64,000 nt of DNA from Streptococcus catagoni (GCF_011421425.1 NZ_WPCW01000002.1:186001-250000); one strand, 5' to 3'. Positions 7,695 through 15,718 are shown, counted from the stretch's first letter. Notes: a model not told the origin generated them from the sequence alone. Numbers and translations are program-made.

Positions 7695-9277
7695 TGAAAC
7701 TTAGACCTTACCAGGAAGAGGCGAGGTCTAAAGTACAGCAAGAATGGGAAGAAGGCAAGAAGAGGACTCTACTTGTCCTTCCCACTGGCTGTGGTAAGAC
7801 AATTGTCTTTTCGAAAATTATTGAAGACAGAGTTAGACAAGGTGAAAGAGTTCTTGTTTTAGCTCATAGATCAGAATTATTGGAGCAAGCAAGCGATAAA
7901 CTAATAACCGCAACAGGATTGGGGACAGCTTTAGAGAAAGCTGAGAATACCTCGATAGGTTCATGGTTTAGAGTTGTTGTTGGGTCTGTCCAAACGATGC
8001 AGAGAGAGAAACGTTTGAGACAATTTCCACCTAATTATTTTGACACAATTGTAGTTGATGAAGCACATCATGCTATATCGGATGGTTATCAGAGAGTCCT
8101 AACACACTTTGGAGAGAGTAATGTGTTAGGAGTTACTGCTACGGCTGACAGAGGCGACAAGCGCAATCTTGGAGAATATTTCGATAGTCTAGCTTATGAA
8201 TACTCGTTAGTTGATGCTATTAAATCAGGTTTCTTATCACCAATTACTGCCGTAACAATTCCACTAACATTGGACCTATCAAGTGTCAGTCAACAAGCAG
8301 GCGATTTTAAAGCAAGTGAAGTTGGAACTGCATTAGATCCTTATTTGGAACAAATTGCTGATGAGATGGTTAAACAGTGTTCAGATAGAAAAACAGTAGT
8401 ATTTTTACCGCTTGTCAAAACTAGTCAAAAGTTTAGAGATATCTTAAATGAAAAAGGATTTAAAGCAGCAGAAGTGAATGGGGATTCACAAGACCGTGCT
8501 CAAATCCTAGAAGACTTCGATAAAGACAAATACAATGTTCTTTGCAATTCAATGCTATTAACTGAAGGATGGGATTGCCCAATAGTTGACTGTGTTGTAG
8601 TCCTAAGACCAACAAAAGTACGTGCATTATATAGTCAAATGGTGGGTCGCGGGACACGTTTAGCACCAGGTAAAGAAAATCTATTACTATTAGATTTCTT
8701 ATGGCACACAGAACGCCATGAACTTTGTAGACCAGCACACTTAATCACAGATAGCCCAGAAGTGGCTAAAAAGATGATTGAAAACATGACTGAAGAAACT
8801 GAAGTATCATTTGAACTCATTGAAGCTGAGGAAGTGGCAGCAAAGGATGTTGTTTCTGAGAGAGAAGAAGCACTTGCTAAACAACTAGAAGAAATGCGTA
8901 AGAGAAAACGCAAGCTAGTTGATCCACTACAATTTGAAATGTCTATCCAAGCAGAAGATTTAGCTGACTATGTTCCATCTTTTGGATGGGAAATGGCATC
9001 ACCTTCTGAAAAACAACTGAAATCACTTGAAAAATATGGAATCTACACAGATGACATTGGTAATGCTGGTAAAGCTAGTAAATTGCTTGACCGCCTAAAT
9101 AAACGTAAAGATAGTGGTTTAACAACCCCTAAACAGATTAGAAGACTTGAAATTTATGGTTTTAAAAATGTTGGGATGTGGAAATTTGAACAAGCTAGCA
9201 ATATGATCAATCGTATTGCCGCAAACGGATGGAGAATCCCAAGAGGTGTTGAAGTAAATAGTTATCAGCCAGAGTAG
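7694..9277 (+). CDS. Superfamily 2 DEAD/DEAH-box helicase
   Basis: A 527-residue SF2 helicase with a Q-like Arg-Pro-Tyr-Gln-Glu near the N-terminus, Walker A Pro-Thr-Gly-Cys-Gly-Lys-Thr at 30-36, Asp-Glu-Ala-His at 122-125, Thr-Ala-Thr near 150 and the motif VI arginines in Gly-Arg-Gly-Thr-Arg near 320. A long helical C-terminal region follows. Its ATG overlaps the TAA of the DUF669 gene. It probably unwinds DNA at the phage origin or remodels forks; phages of this kind carry it next to the primase gene. Confidence 0.92.
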   Translation: MKLRPYQEEARSKVQQEWEEGKKRTLLVLPTGCGKTIVFSKIIEDRVRQGERVLVLAHRSELLEQASDKLITATGLGTALEKAENTSIGSWFRVVVGSVQTMQREKRLRQFPPNYFDTIVVDEAHHAISDGYQRVLTHFGESNVLGVTATADRGDKRNLGEYFDSLAYEYSLVDAIKSGFLSPITAVTIPLTLDLSSVSQQAGDFKASEVGTALDPYLEQIADEMVKQCSDRKTVVFLPLVKTSQKFRDILNEKGFKAAEVNGDSQDRAQILEDFDKDKYNVLCNSMLLTEGWDCPIVDCVVVLRPTKVRALYSQMVGRGTRLAPGKENLLLLDFLWHTERHELCRPAHLITDSPEVAKKMIENMTEETEVSFELIEAEEVAAKDVVSEREEALAKQLEEMRKRKRKLVDPLQFEMSIQAEDLADYVPSFGWEMASPSEKQLKSLEKYGIYTDDIGNAGKASKLLDRLNKRKDSGLTTPKQIRRLEIYGFKNVGMWKFEQASNMINRIAANGWRIPRGVEVNSYQPE

Positions 9278-9285
9278 GAGATAAA

Positions 9286-9924
9286 ATGGGAGAATATTGT
9301 CACTTAAAAGAATTAGATGGACTTAGATTTGGTTCATTGACAGTTATTAATCGTAATCAAGAAAATTCCAAGAGTGGCAATGCTCGTTGGAATTGTATCT
9401 GTGATTGTGGAAATAAGACTGTTGTAATTGGTAGTAAATTAAGAAGTGGATACACAAAATCTTGTGGATGTGCTCGCAAAAACGAAAAAGCACAAGGTTA
9501 TTCAAGTACAAGACTTTATAGAATTTGGAAAGGCATGATGAATAGATGCTATAACTTTAAAAATGATAACTATAAATATTATGGTGGTAAAGGTATAGCA
9601 GTTTGCAATGAATGGCATACTTTTATTAAGTTCAGATTATGGGCATTATCAAATGGATATGAAGATTCATTAACTATTGACAGAATAAATCCAGAAAAAG
9701 ATTATCATCCTTCTAATTGCCGATGGGTTAACATGAAACTTCAACAAAATAACAAAACTAATAATAGGCGTATATCATATCAAGGTAAACAATATACTAT
9801 TTCTGAGTTATCTGACAAGTTAAATGTGACTTATTGGACTGTAATTAATCAATTAAATTTAGGATGGAATATTGAAAGAATAGTTAAAGAAGCGAGAGAA
9901 AAGAATGACAGAAGAAAAGTTTGA
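9286..9924 (+). CDS. AP2/HNH-type homing endonuclease-like protein
   Basis: A 212-residue protein with a zinc-ribbon-like N-terminus (Cys-Ile-Cys-Asp-Cys-Gly near 38-43 and a second Cys-Gly-Cys near 60), a central block Tyr-Tyr-Gly-Gly-Lys-Gly-Ile followed by Cys-Asn-Glu-Trp, then Thr-Ile-Asp-Arg-Ile-Asn and Tyr-His-Pro-Ser-Asn-Cys-Arg-Trp. This is the signature of free-standing phage endonucleases that carry AP2-like DNA-binding repeats; a short helix-turn-helix tail follows (about 160-205). It lies between helicase and primase and overlaps the primase start by 20 bases in another frame. Such genes are often mobile. Catalysis is inferred. Confidence 0.75.
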   Translation: MGEYCHLKELDGLRFGSLTVINRNQENSKSGNARWNCICDCGNKTVVIGSKLRSGYTKSCGCARKNEKAQGYSSTRLYRIWKGMMNRCYNFKNDNYKYYGGKGIAVCNEWHTFIKFRLWALSNGYEDSLTIDRINPEKDYHPSNCRWVNMKLQQNNKTNNRRISYQGKQYTISELSDKLNVTYWTVINQLNLGWNIERIVKEAREKNDRRKV

Positions 9925-12172
9925 TTTATTACCATTACTTGAATATATTGATCCGTCAAAACTTTCTTATCAAGAATGGGTGAATGTTGGATTTGCCCTT
10001 AAACACGAAGGGTATACTGCAATGGATTGGGACGTTTGGTCTCAAGCAGATGTCCGTTACAAAAAGGGTGAGTGTTTCGCAAAATGGGATAGTTTCCAAG
10101 GCAACGGACTTGGTACTATAACAGGAGCAACAATTACACAACTGGCCAAAGATTATGGGTGGGAATCAGAATATCGCAATAGCGATGATGCTCATGAACT
10201 AGGCTGGGATGACACAATAGACCGTGATTATAAAATCGTCGATAAGAACTGGGTAGAAGCAAAGGAAATCAAAGAGCCTACTAATTGGTCACCAGTTCAA
10301 GATTTAATCACTTATATAGATACTTTATTTGAATCAACTGATAAGGTTGGATATGTCACCGAGACTTATCCAATTACAACCGATGATGGGAAGACAATCT
10401 ATAAGCCAACAAAAGGATCATACGATAGAACAGCCGGCGAACTTATTCAATCACTTCAAAAATATCCTGACGATTTAGGAGCGACTTTTGGGGATTATAA
10501 AAAAGAGGCGGGTGCATGGATTCGATTTAATCCGTTGGATGGAAATGGCGTCAAAAATGATAACGTGACTGATTTCCGATATGCACTTGTTGAATCAGAT
10601 AGCATGGAACTTGGTAAGCAATATGCCTTATTCAAAGAACTTGAGTTGCCAATTGCAGCATTAGTTCACAGTGGTAATAAATCACTTCATGCAGTCGTAA
10701 AAGTAGATGCTAGAGACTATCAAGAATATCGTAAGCGTGTTGATTACATTTATCAAATTTGTCGAAAAAATGGGCTAGATATTGATACACAAAACCGCAA
10801 CCCTAGTCGTTTATCTCGTATGCCTGGTGTCACTCGTGATGGGCACAAACAATTTTTAATTGATACTAACATAGGTAAAATAAACTATGAAGAATGGTAT
10901 CAATGGATTGAGGACCTTAACGACGACCTTCCTGATCCTGAAACACTAGCAGACGAGTGGGACAACATGCCTGACTTAGCTCCAGAGTTAATCAAAGGAG
11001 TTTTACGTCAAGGTCATAAAATGTTAATTGCAGGTCCATCTAAAGCAGGTAAATCATTTGCATTGATTGAATTATCAATTGCACTTGCTGAAGGGAAACA
11101 GTGGCTTGGTTGGGACTGTGAAAAAGGTCGTGTCTTATATGTTAACTTAGAATTAGACAGACCATCAGCGTTACATCGTTTCAAAGATGTTTATGCAGCC
11201 ATGGGACTAGCACCAAATAATATCCATAATATTGATATTTGGAATTTACGTGGGAAGACAGTACCAATGGACAAATTAGCACCAAAGCTAATTCGTAGGT
11301 CACTCAAAAAGAATTATCAAGCTATCATTATTGACCCAATTTACAAAGTGCTTACTGGTGACGAAAACAGTGCAGACCAAATGGCCCATTTCACCAATCA
11401 GTTTGACAAAGTAGCAACTGAATTAGGTTCAGCAGTTATCTATTGTCATCACCATTCAAAAGGTAGCCAAGGTGGTAAAAAGTCAATGGACCGTGCCAGT
11501 GGTTCAGGAGTGTTTGCTCGTGATCCTGATGCATTGATTGACTTAGTAGAGCTTGACTTAACTGAAGAATTAGTCAAGGCAAGGTCAGAAAAAGCAGTTG
11601 CTAAAGTTTATCAAGAAGCCATTCAAACATTGAATCAAGATTATTATCAAACAAATATTAGCCTTGACGATTTAGAAAGTCGATTTCAGATGCAGCAACA
11701 TTTTGATAAAGCTATACCTGATATTTTAAAACGTAAGCCATATATTGATAAAGCAGAATCAGTTAAACATGCCATAGAAATCAGTACAGGTTGGAGAGTT
11801 GAAGGAACGTTACGTGAGTTTGCTAAGTTTAAACCAGTTAATATGTGGTTCAGCTATCCAGTCCATGAAGTTGATAACTCTGGTGTTTTAGCTGATATAT
11901 CACTGGAAGATAGCACACCACCTTGGAAGAAAAACTTTGAGAAAAAGAGCCCAAAAGAGTCCAGGGAAAAGAAATCTCAAAAAGTAGAGACTGCTATTAA
12001 TTCATTAAATGATGGGACAGAACCAGTCACAATCGATAACTTAATCGAATATTTCTCTACTGAAGATAAGCCAGTTTCTGAAAAAACTATCCGCAGATGG
12101 GTAAAAGAAAATGGCAAATTTGAAGTTAAAAATAAACAAATTTTACCAATAGAAGAACCTCAAAAGCAATAA
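9905..12172 (+). CDS. Phage primase-helicase (AEP-like primase fused to RepA-like ATPase)
   Basis: A 755-residue protein with three parts. Residues 1-90 form a PriCT-like domain (Trp-Val-Asn-Val-Gly-Phe-Ala-Leu-Lys, Trp-Asp-Ser-Phe). Residues 200-310 hold AEP primase-like motifs: Val-Glu-Ser-Asp-Ser near 230, Lys-Ser-Leu-His near 262 and Asn-Pro-Ser-Arg-Leu-Ser-Arg near 300. Residues 365-560 are a RecA-fold helicase with Walker A Gly-Pro-Ser-Lys-Ala-Gly-Lys-Ser at 377-384, Ile-Ile-Asp-Pro and a Tyr-Cys-His-His-His motif. The C-terminus is helical with a small winged-helix-like end. It would start and drive replication at the repeat-rich region that follows directly. Confidence 0.88.
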   Translation: MTEEKFDLLPLLEYIDPSKLSYQEWVNVGFALKHEGYTAMDWDVWSQADVRYKKGECFAKWDSFQGNGLGTITGATITQLAKDYGWESEYRNSDDAHELGWDDTIDRDYKIVDKNWVEAKEIKEPTNWSPVQDLITYIDTLFESTDKVGYVTETYPITTDDGKTIYKPTKGSYDRTAGELIQSLQKYPDDLGATFGDYKKEAGAWIRFNPLDGNGVKNDNVTDFRYALVESDSMELGKQYALFKELELPIAALVHSGNKSLHAVVKVDARDYQEYRKRVDYIYQICRKNGLDIDTQNRNPSRLSRMPGVTRDGHKQFLIDTNIGKINYEEWYQWIEDLNDDLPDPETLADEWDNMPDLAPELIKGVLRQGHKMLIAGPSKAGKSFALIELSIALAEGKQWLGWDCEKGRVLYVNLELDRPSALHRFKDVYAAMGLAPNNIHNIDIWNLRGKTVPMDKLAPKLIRRSLKKNYQAIIIDPIYKVLTGDENSADQMAHFTNQFDKVATELGSAVIYCHHHSKGSQGGKKSMDRASGSGVFARDPDALIDLVELDLTEELVKARSEKAVAKVYQEAIQTLNQDYYQTNISLDDLESRFQMQQHFDKAIPDILKRKPYIDKAESVKHAIEISTGWRVEGTLREFAKFKPVNMWFSYPVHEVDNSGVLADISLEDSTPPWKKNFEKKSPKESREKKSQKVETAINSLNDGTEPVTIDNLIEYFSTEDKPVSEKTIRRWVKENGKFEVKNKQILPIEEPQKQ

Positions 12173-12189
12173 AATTTTGTGAATATTTC

Positions 12190-12505
12190 ACAGAGGGACA
12201 GGGACAGGGACAGACAAAATCGAGGGTCAAATTCGAAAGTGTCCCTCGAAAATGTCCCTGAAAAATAGGGACAAACTCGAAAATGTCCGTGTCCCTATTG
12301 CTCGATTTTCAGGGACAAAAATAGGGACAAACTCGAGAATTTATCGAAAATGTCCCTGACTTTTGAGGGACAAAATTGAGGGACAGAATATTCCTTTCGT
12401 TCCTCAAGGAATATTTAGGGAAATGTCCCAATTGGTCAATAGGTACATGAACAGGAACAAGGGGGTCTAGAACCTCCCCCTTGTAACCCTGTAACCATGT
12501 CCCTT
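12190..12505. other. Candidate phage replication origin with GGGACA iterons
   Basis: No gene fits between 12173 and 12541. I count eight GGGACA copies (three in tandem at 12195-12212, then 12268, 12312, 12324, 12367, 12380) and six exact TGTCCC copies (12240, 12253, 12290, 12351, 12424, 12498), with one more at a single mismatch. Several sit in longer shared units such as AGGGACAAACTCGA (12267, 12323) and TCGAAAATGTCC. Two perfect hairpins follow: a 10-base stem at 12387-12415 and a 9-base stem at 12457-12484. Dense iterons in both orientations right behind the primase-helicase gene suggest the phage origin; function is inference. Confidence 0.6.
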
Positions 12506-12550
12506 GACATTGACTAAGCGCGAAAATAAAAAAGATGGGAAGTGACAAAA

Positions 12551-12784
12551 ATGGAAGAATACGAAAAAAGAATGGTGACTGAGTATAAAGAACTTAAAAG
12601 TCGTGCCGAAAAATTGTCAGTAATAATTAATAGATATTACCTTGATAGTTTAGATTTTGAACTAAAATGCCCAATCGAATTATTGTTGGCTCAGTGGCAT
12701 GCAATGGGTGCGTATCTAAAAATTTTAGAACAACGTGCAGCAATTGAAAAAATAAATTTGGATAGTATCGATCATGACAATTGA
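12551..12784 (+). CDS. Small phage protein, helical
   Basis: A 77-residue acidic helical protein with Leu-Leu-Ala-Gln-Trp-His-Ala-Met-Gly-Ala-Tyr-Leu near the C-terminus, a pattern I associate with a widespread small phage family of unknown role. A GTG lies at 12542 in frame, but GATGGGA is too close to it and is about 10 bases from the ATG at 12551, which I use. It overlaps the RusA gene by 11 bases. Confidence 0.6.
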   Translation: MEEYEKRMVTEYKELKSRAEKLSVIINRYYLDSLDFELKCPIELLLAQWHAMGAYLKILEQRAAIEKINLDSIDHDN

Positions 12785-13172
12785 ATTTTTTATTCCAATG
12801 AAAAAAATACCGACGACTACTCATCAACAAAAAAAGGTCCGTGTGGTAAATGGGAAACCACAGTTTTATGAACCTGACACACTTAAGGAGGCCAGGGCAA
12901 AATACATGAGTTTGTTGTCTGCATACAAGCCTGATCAGAAAATAAGTGGACCAATCAGGCTGACAGTCAAGTGGTTATTTCCGATGACTAAGAAGTCAAT
13001 CAATGGCCAGTATAAAACATCCAAGCCTGACACAGATAATTTGAATAAGCTGCTTAAGGATTGCATGACTGAAATAGGATTCTGGAATGATGATGCGCAA
13101 GTAGCATCAGAAATAATCGAAAAGTTTTGGGCAGATACAGTTGGAATTTACGTAAAGGTTGAACAATTATGA
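12774..13172 (+). CDS. rusA: RusA-family Holliday junction resolvase
   Basis: A 132-residue protein with the RusA signature: Lys-Pro-Asp-Thr-Asp-Asn-Leu-Asn-Lys near 83-91, Phe-Trp-Asn-Asp-Asp-Ala-Gln-Val near 103-110, and a basic Lys-Lys loop. The conserved aspartates would bind the catalytic metal. RusA enzymes resolve branched DNA made during phage replication and recombination, which fits the adjacent recombination and replication genes. Overlaps with both neighbours show translational coupling. Confidence 0.9.
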   Translation: MTIEFFIPMKKIPTTTHQQKKVRVVNGKPQFYEPDTLKEARAKYMSLLSAYKPDQKISGPIRLTVKWLFPMTKKSINGQYKTSKPDTDNLNKLLKDCMTEIGFWNDDAQVASEIIEKFWADTVGIYVKVEQL

Positions 13173-13396
13173 AAATTGATTATATAGATTTTTTTGAAAG
13201 AGTTGTTCCAGAATGGATGAGACAAAGTAATAAGAAAATGCAAGAGGTTGGTTTTGGAACATTAGCATATTGGGAATGGGCCAATCAATCAATTGTTGCT
13301 ATCTGTGAATTGTTTGGAAACGACTCTTTAGTTAATGGTCAATTCCATCTCATCTGGGAATGGCTTGAAGAAAAAGCAAAAGAGGTAAACTCATGA
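13169..13396 (+). CDS. Hypothetical phage protein
   Basis: A 75-residue, tryptophan-rich helical protein (Tyr-Trp-Glu-Trp-Ala-Asn, Ile-Trp-Glu-Trp-Leu). It overlaps RusA by ATGA and the following HTH gene by four bases, so it is part of the operon. I do not recognise a family with known function. Confidence 0.6.
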   Translation: MKIDYIDFFERVVPEWMRQSNKKMQEVGFGTLAYWEWANQSIVAICELFGNDSLVNGQFHLIWEWLEEKAKEVNS

Positions 13397-13728
13397 AACT
13401 AGCAGAAAGGTTAACTGAACTTCGATTATCAAAAGGATTGAATAAAAAAGAATTTGCATCACTGTGCGGCATACAAGCAACCACCATGGCTAATTATTAT
13501 AAAGGAACATCAGAACCATCATTGCAAACTGTTGAGGCTATTGCAAAAGTGTTAGATGTTAGTCCAGCTTGGCTAGTCGGTTGGGATGATGCTGCTATTG
13601 AGAGTAGGTCCAAGACAATTATCATAGAAAAGATTGTCTATGTTGAAAATACATCAGCAAGAGTTCCTAATGACTGGAAGTCTAATCAAGATGGACAGTT
13701 GATCAAGTGGAAGGATGGTAGGCGATGA
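13393..13728 (+). CDS. XRE-family helix-turn-helix protein
   Basis: A 111-residue protein with an N-terminal XRE helix-turn-helix (Lys-Lys-Glu-Phe-Ala-Ser-Leu-Cys-Gly-Ile-Gln then Thr-Thr-Met-Ala-Asn-Tyr-Tyr-Lys-Gly) ending in Val-Ser-Pro-Ala-Trp-Leu-Val-Gly-Trp. The C-terminal 45 residues are beta-rich and uncharacterised. Its place late in the early operon suggests a regulator of middle or late genes, distinct from the lysogeny repressor. Confidence 0.8.
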   Translation: MKLAERLTELRLSKGLNKKEFASLCGIQATTMANYYKGTSEPSLQTVEAIAKVLDVSPAWLVGWDDAAIESRSKTIIIEKIVYVENTSARVPNDWKSNQDGQLIKWKDGRR

Positions 13729-13916
13729 GAAAAAATATTATTGCATTTAGTATTGTCTTTATTGTTTTTGTTGCAGGGATTTATACTGGATATCAGTTCG
13801 CTAGTAATGATTATCAACAACAAATATCAGGATTACAGAAACAGATTGATAGGTGTCATGAGCAACTAGCTAAGAAGACAGCTAGAATTGCTGAACTTAC
13901 TGGAAATGGGGGGTAG
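13725..13916 (+). CDS. Small membrane-anchored coiled-coil protein
   Basis: A 63-residue protein with one N-terminal membrane segment (residues 4-24, Ile-Ile-Ala-Phe-Ser-Ile-Val-Phe-Ile-Val-Phe) and a coiled-coil C-terminus (about 33-58). The layout resembles the small Rz-like or unknown inner-membrane proteins seen before the late activator in Firmicutes phages. It overlaps the HTH gene by four bases. Function unknown. Confidence 0.6.
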   Translation: MRKNIIAFSIVFIVFVAGIYTGYQFASNDYQQQISGLQKQIDRCHEQLAKKTARIAELTGNGG

Positions 13917-13923
13917 ATAATAA

Positions 13924-14088
13924 ATGAATATTAATTTAAACAAGGTATATTATTTACCAGTACAATTAACAGGATTTACTGCTAGTACAGATAGTGAGTT
14001 TTGGAATAACTATGTGACACCAGACGGCGAAAAAATTAGAACCCTCTTAACTGCTAAAACTAAGGAAGAATTACTAGAAAGTTGGTAA
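13924..14088 (+). CDS. Very small hypothetical phage protein (54 residues)
   Basis: An ATG at 13924 behind a G-rich ribosome site opens a 54-residue frame ending three bases before the next gene. The product is beta-rich (Asn-Lys-Val-Tyr-Tyr-Leu-Pro-Val-Gln-Leu) with an acidic helix at the end. Good packing between two genes supports it. Confidence 0.55.
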   Translation: MNINLNKVYYLPVQLTGFTASTDSEFWNNYVTPDGEKIRTLLTAKTKEELLESW

Positions 14089-14091
14089 CAA

Positions 14092-14520
14092 ATGACTGAA
14101 GAGATTATTATAAGACTAAAGAAATTAAGGTTATTTGATACTATCATTAGGTCAAAAAAAGATGAGTTAACTTCTCTAAAAGCAGGAATTCAAAAGTCCC
14201 CACAATTTTCTGATGAACCAAAAGGAGATAGTGAGTCAAATAGTACAGAAGACCTGAACATAAAAATTGTAGATAAAGCAAAAGAGATAGAAGCTGAGAT
14301 AAGTATGTTATACGATGAACGTAGTGAGCTGGTATATATGATTGACAAGCTTCATGATCCAATTGAAACTGCAGTCCTAAGACTATTCTATGTAAATGGC
14401 ATGAGCTGGAAAGATATCTCGATTGAACTAAACGGTCATCCAAAAACGTTTCAGAATATCAGGAAATCAGGTATTCAAAATCTAATATCCATTTATTCCC
14501 AAAATATCCATTCTAAGTGA
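14092..14520 (+). CDS. ArpU/DUF1492-type late transcription activator
   Basis: A 142-residue protein with an N-terminal coiled coil and a C-terminal sigma-70 region 4-like helix-turn-helix (Glu-Thr-Ala-Val-Leu-Arg-Leu-Phe-Tyr-Val-Asn-Gly-Met-Ser-Trp-Lys-Asp-Ile, then Thr-Phe-Gln-Asn-Ile). This is the DUF1492/ArpU group, whose members switch on late phage genes. It is the last gene of the early block before the tRNA-like genes and packaging genes, exactly where the late activator is expected. Confidence 0.85.
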   Translation: MTEEIIIRLKKLRLFDTIIRSKKDELTSLKAGIQKSPQFSDEPKGDSESNSTEDLNIKIVDKAKEIEAEISMLYDERSELVYMIDKLHDPIETAVLRLFYVNGMSWKDISIELNGHPKTFQNIRKSGIQNLISIYSQNIHSK

Positions 14521-14620
14521 TATTATGGTAGCATGAAGTATTTAGGAAGAGACAAGTATTGCCTGTTTTGGTTCCTCGTGTTGAAACTCCATTTTATTTT
14601 TATGTCAAACCTAAATACAA

Positions 14621-14691
14621 CGAGATATAGCTTAGTGGCAGAGCGCTAGACTTTTAATCTAGAGGAGCAGGTTCGAATCCTGCCGCCTCAG
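14621..14691 (+). tRNA. tRNA-Lys(TTT)-like gene with weak acceptor stem
   Basis: The D arm (GCTT/GAGC with a GG loop), a perfect five-pair anticodon stem CTAGA/TCTAG around the loop CTTTTAA (anticodon TTT), and a perfect T arm GCAGG-TTCGAAT-CCTGC are all present. The acceptor stem is poor: of seven positions only about three pair plus one G-T. CCA is not encoded. It is either a degenerate phage tRNA or a tRNA-like element. It lies between the late activator and the hicAB cassette. Confidence 0.55.
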
Positions 14692-14787
14692 TAGGATTAA
14701 GACTGCATGTTGTCTCTTTACAATGCGTACCAGTTTGTAGTCGATAATTAAAAAAACGGTCACAGCTGCCTATTGGTTGAAGGCATT

Positions 14788-14874
14788 AGGAACATAGAGT
14801 AGTGATTGGAAAGCTACAAGAGGTAGAGCCTCGAATGCAATTGCACTGTGTCGGTTCGATTCCGACTGTTCCTA
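14788..14874 (+). ncRNA. tRNA-like element with long variable region
   Basis: A perfect seven-pair acceptor stem (AGGAACA/TGTTCCT) and perfect T arm (GTCGG-TTCGATT-CCGAC) enclose a 55-base middle with a D-like arm GTAG/CTAC and a GAGG/CCTC hairpin. A small TGC/GCA hairpin sits where class II tRNAs (Ser, Leu) carry the variable arm. At 87 bases with discriminator it has class II length, but the anticodon arm is irregular, so I cannot assign an amino acid. Acceptor and T arms are intact enough to suggest tRNA mimicry. Confidence 0.45.
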
Positions 14875-14952
14875 TTATTAGTAGCGTTATGTTAAAGGTA
14901 CACACTTGCATGTGGTAACTGTTATCAGGTCATAGCGTGGACGAGATTGGTC

Positions 14953-15013
14953 ATCACTTAGTGGTGGCTTTTTATTATGCAAAAAAGAACCACTAAGTGG
15001 CTCTTATGCTTGC
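14953..15013. terminator. Convergent terminator pair between phage operon and hicB
   Basis: CACTTAGTGGT (14955-14965) and ACCACTAAGTG (14989-14999) are perfect inverted repeats with T-runs inside. Each arm also folds alone: CATCAC/GTGGTG then CTTTTT rightward, and GAGCCA/TGGTTC then TTTTTT leftward. It would stop the early transcript and the hicAB transcript. Confidence 0.75.
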
Positions 15014-15387
15014 AATTTTAATTCAAGCGCTTCAGTAAGGACTTGAGAAAAATTGAGGTTTTTATCTTCGGCTGCGTCGTTTAACCATTCAGGGATAGTC
15101 ACGTTTTTGCGGACTTTTTTGGAGTGATATTTTTTCATGTAGGCAATCATATCAATGCCAATTAAAGCAATATCAGAATCACGATACTGTTCTTTTAAAT
15201 CGGAAACGGAGCTAGCCTTTGGATAGTCAGCATAGTCTTCGAGGGCAAAACCTAAGACTTCGACAGCCATTTCATAGGCGTGTTCTAAATTGTTGCCGAA
15301 AGTAATAGCTTCAGGAACATCTGGAAAACGAACGCCAATTGAGCTAGTTTCGTCATCGTGTGTAAATATAGCTGGATAGATTAACAT
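15004..15387 (-). CDS. hicB: HicB antitoxin
   Basis: A 127-residue protein with the HicB partly degraded RNase H-like domain (Tyr-Pro-Ala-Ile-Phe then Val-Arg-Phe-Pro-Asp-Val-Pro-Glu-Ala near 19-28, Glu-Val-Leu-Gly-Phe-Ala-Leu) and a C-terminal ribbon-helix-helix-like end (Asn-Val-Thr-Ile-Pro-Glu-Trp-Leu). It follows hicA in the same minus-strand unit. HicB binds and silences HicA and represses the promoter. The pair is encoded against the phage late direction and between two phage modules, so it is an inserted stabilising cassette. Confidence 0.93.
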   Translation of the reverse strand: MLIYPAIFTHDDETSSIGVRFPDVPEAITFGNNLEHAYEMAVEVLGFALEDYADYPKASSVSDLKEQYRDSDIALIGIDMIAYMKKYHSKKVRKNVTIPEWLNDAAEDKNLNFSQVLTEALELKLQA

Positions 15388-15431
15388 AATTTTTTCCTTT
15401 CTAGGTAAACAATAACCAAGATGGCCAGGGC

Positions 15432-15620
15432 TTATTTCAGCCCTGCCTTCTTGAGAATATCGTCTTCGGTACCGTTTGGAATATCACCTTTGTGCATGGG
15501 CACGATTGTGATATTGCCTGTTTCAAAGTTTTTGTACTTTGCATGGCTACCGTTTTGACTGACTTTTACAAAGCCGTTCTTTTTCAAGAGTTTGATGATT
15601 TCTCTTGCGGTTCTTGGCAT
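15432..15620 (-). CDS. hicA: HicA toxin (mRNA interferase)
   Basis: A 62-residue double-strand-RNA-binding-fold protein: Thr-Ala-Arg-Glu-Ile-Ile-Lys-Leu-Leu-Lys-Lys-Asn-Gly-Phe, then Gln-Asn-Gly-Ser-His-Ala-Lys-Tyr with the catalytic histidine, then His-Lys-Gly-Asp-Ile. The open frame extends 44 codons upstream, but the ATG at 15620 has a GTGAGG ribosome site and gives the normal size. HicA cleaves mRNA when free of HicB. Confidence 0.93.
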   Translation of the reverse strand: MPRTAREIIKLLKKNGFVKVSQNGSHAKYKNFETGNITIVPMHKGDIPNGTEDDILKKAGLK

Positions 15621-15647
15621 ATTGCTTACCTCACTTTCTATACTTAT

Positions 15648-15700
15648 ATTATACACATAAATAAGGTGGATGTCAATACATAATGTGTATAAAATACACA
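15648..15700 (-). promoter_or_regulatory. hicAB promoter and operator
   Basis: On the minus strand: TTGACA (15671-15676), exactly 17 bases, TATAAT (15648-15653), a full consensus promoter. A perfect palindrome TGTGTAT-AAA-ATACACA lies at 15684-15700, just upstream of the -35 box, and a related TGTGTATAAT half-site overlaps the -10 box. These are the likely HicB binding sites. Confidence 0.8.
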
Positions 15701-15718
15701 AAAACCAGGAGATAACAA

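Noticed and set aside
12309..12548. Minus-strand 79-codon frame in the iteron region
   Set aside because: Reads through the GGGACA repeats and hairpins; composition reflects repeats, not a protein.
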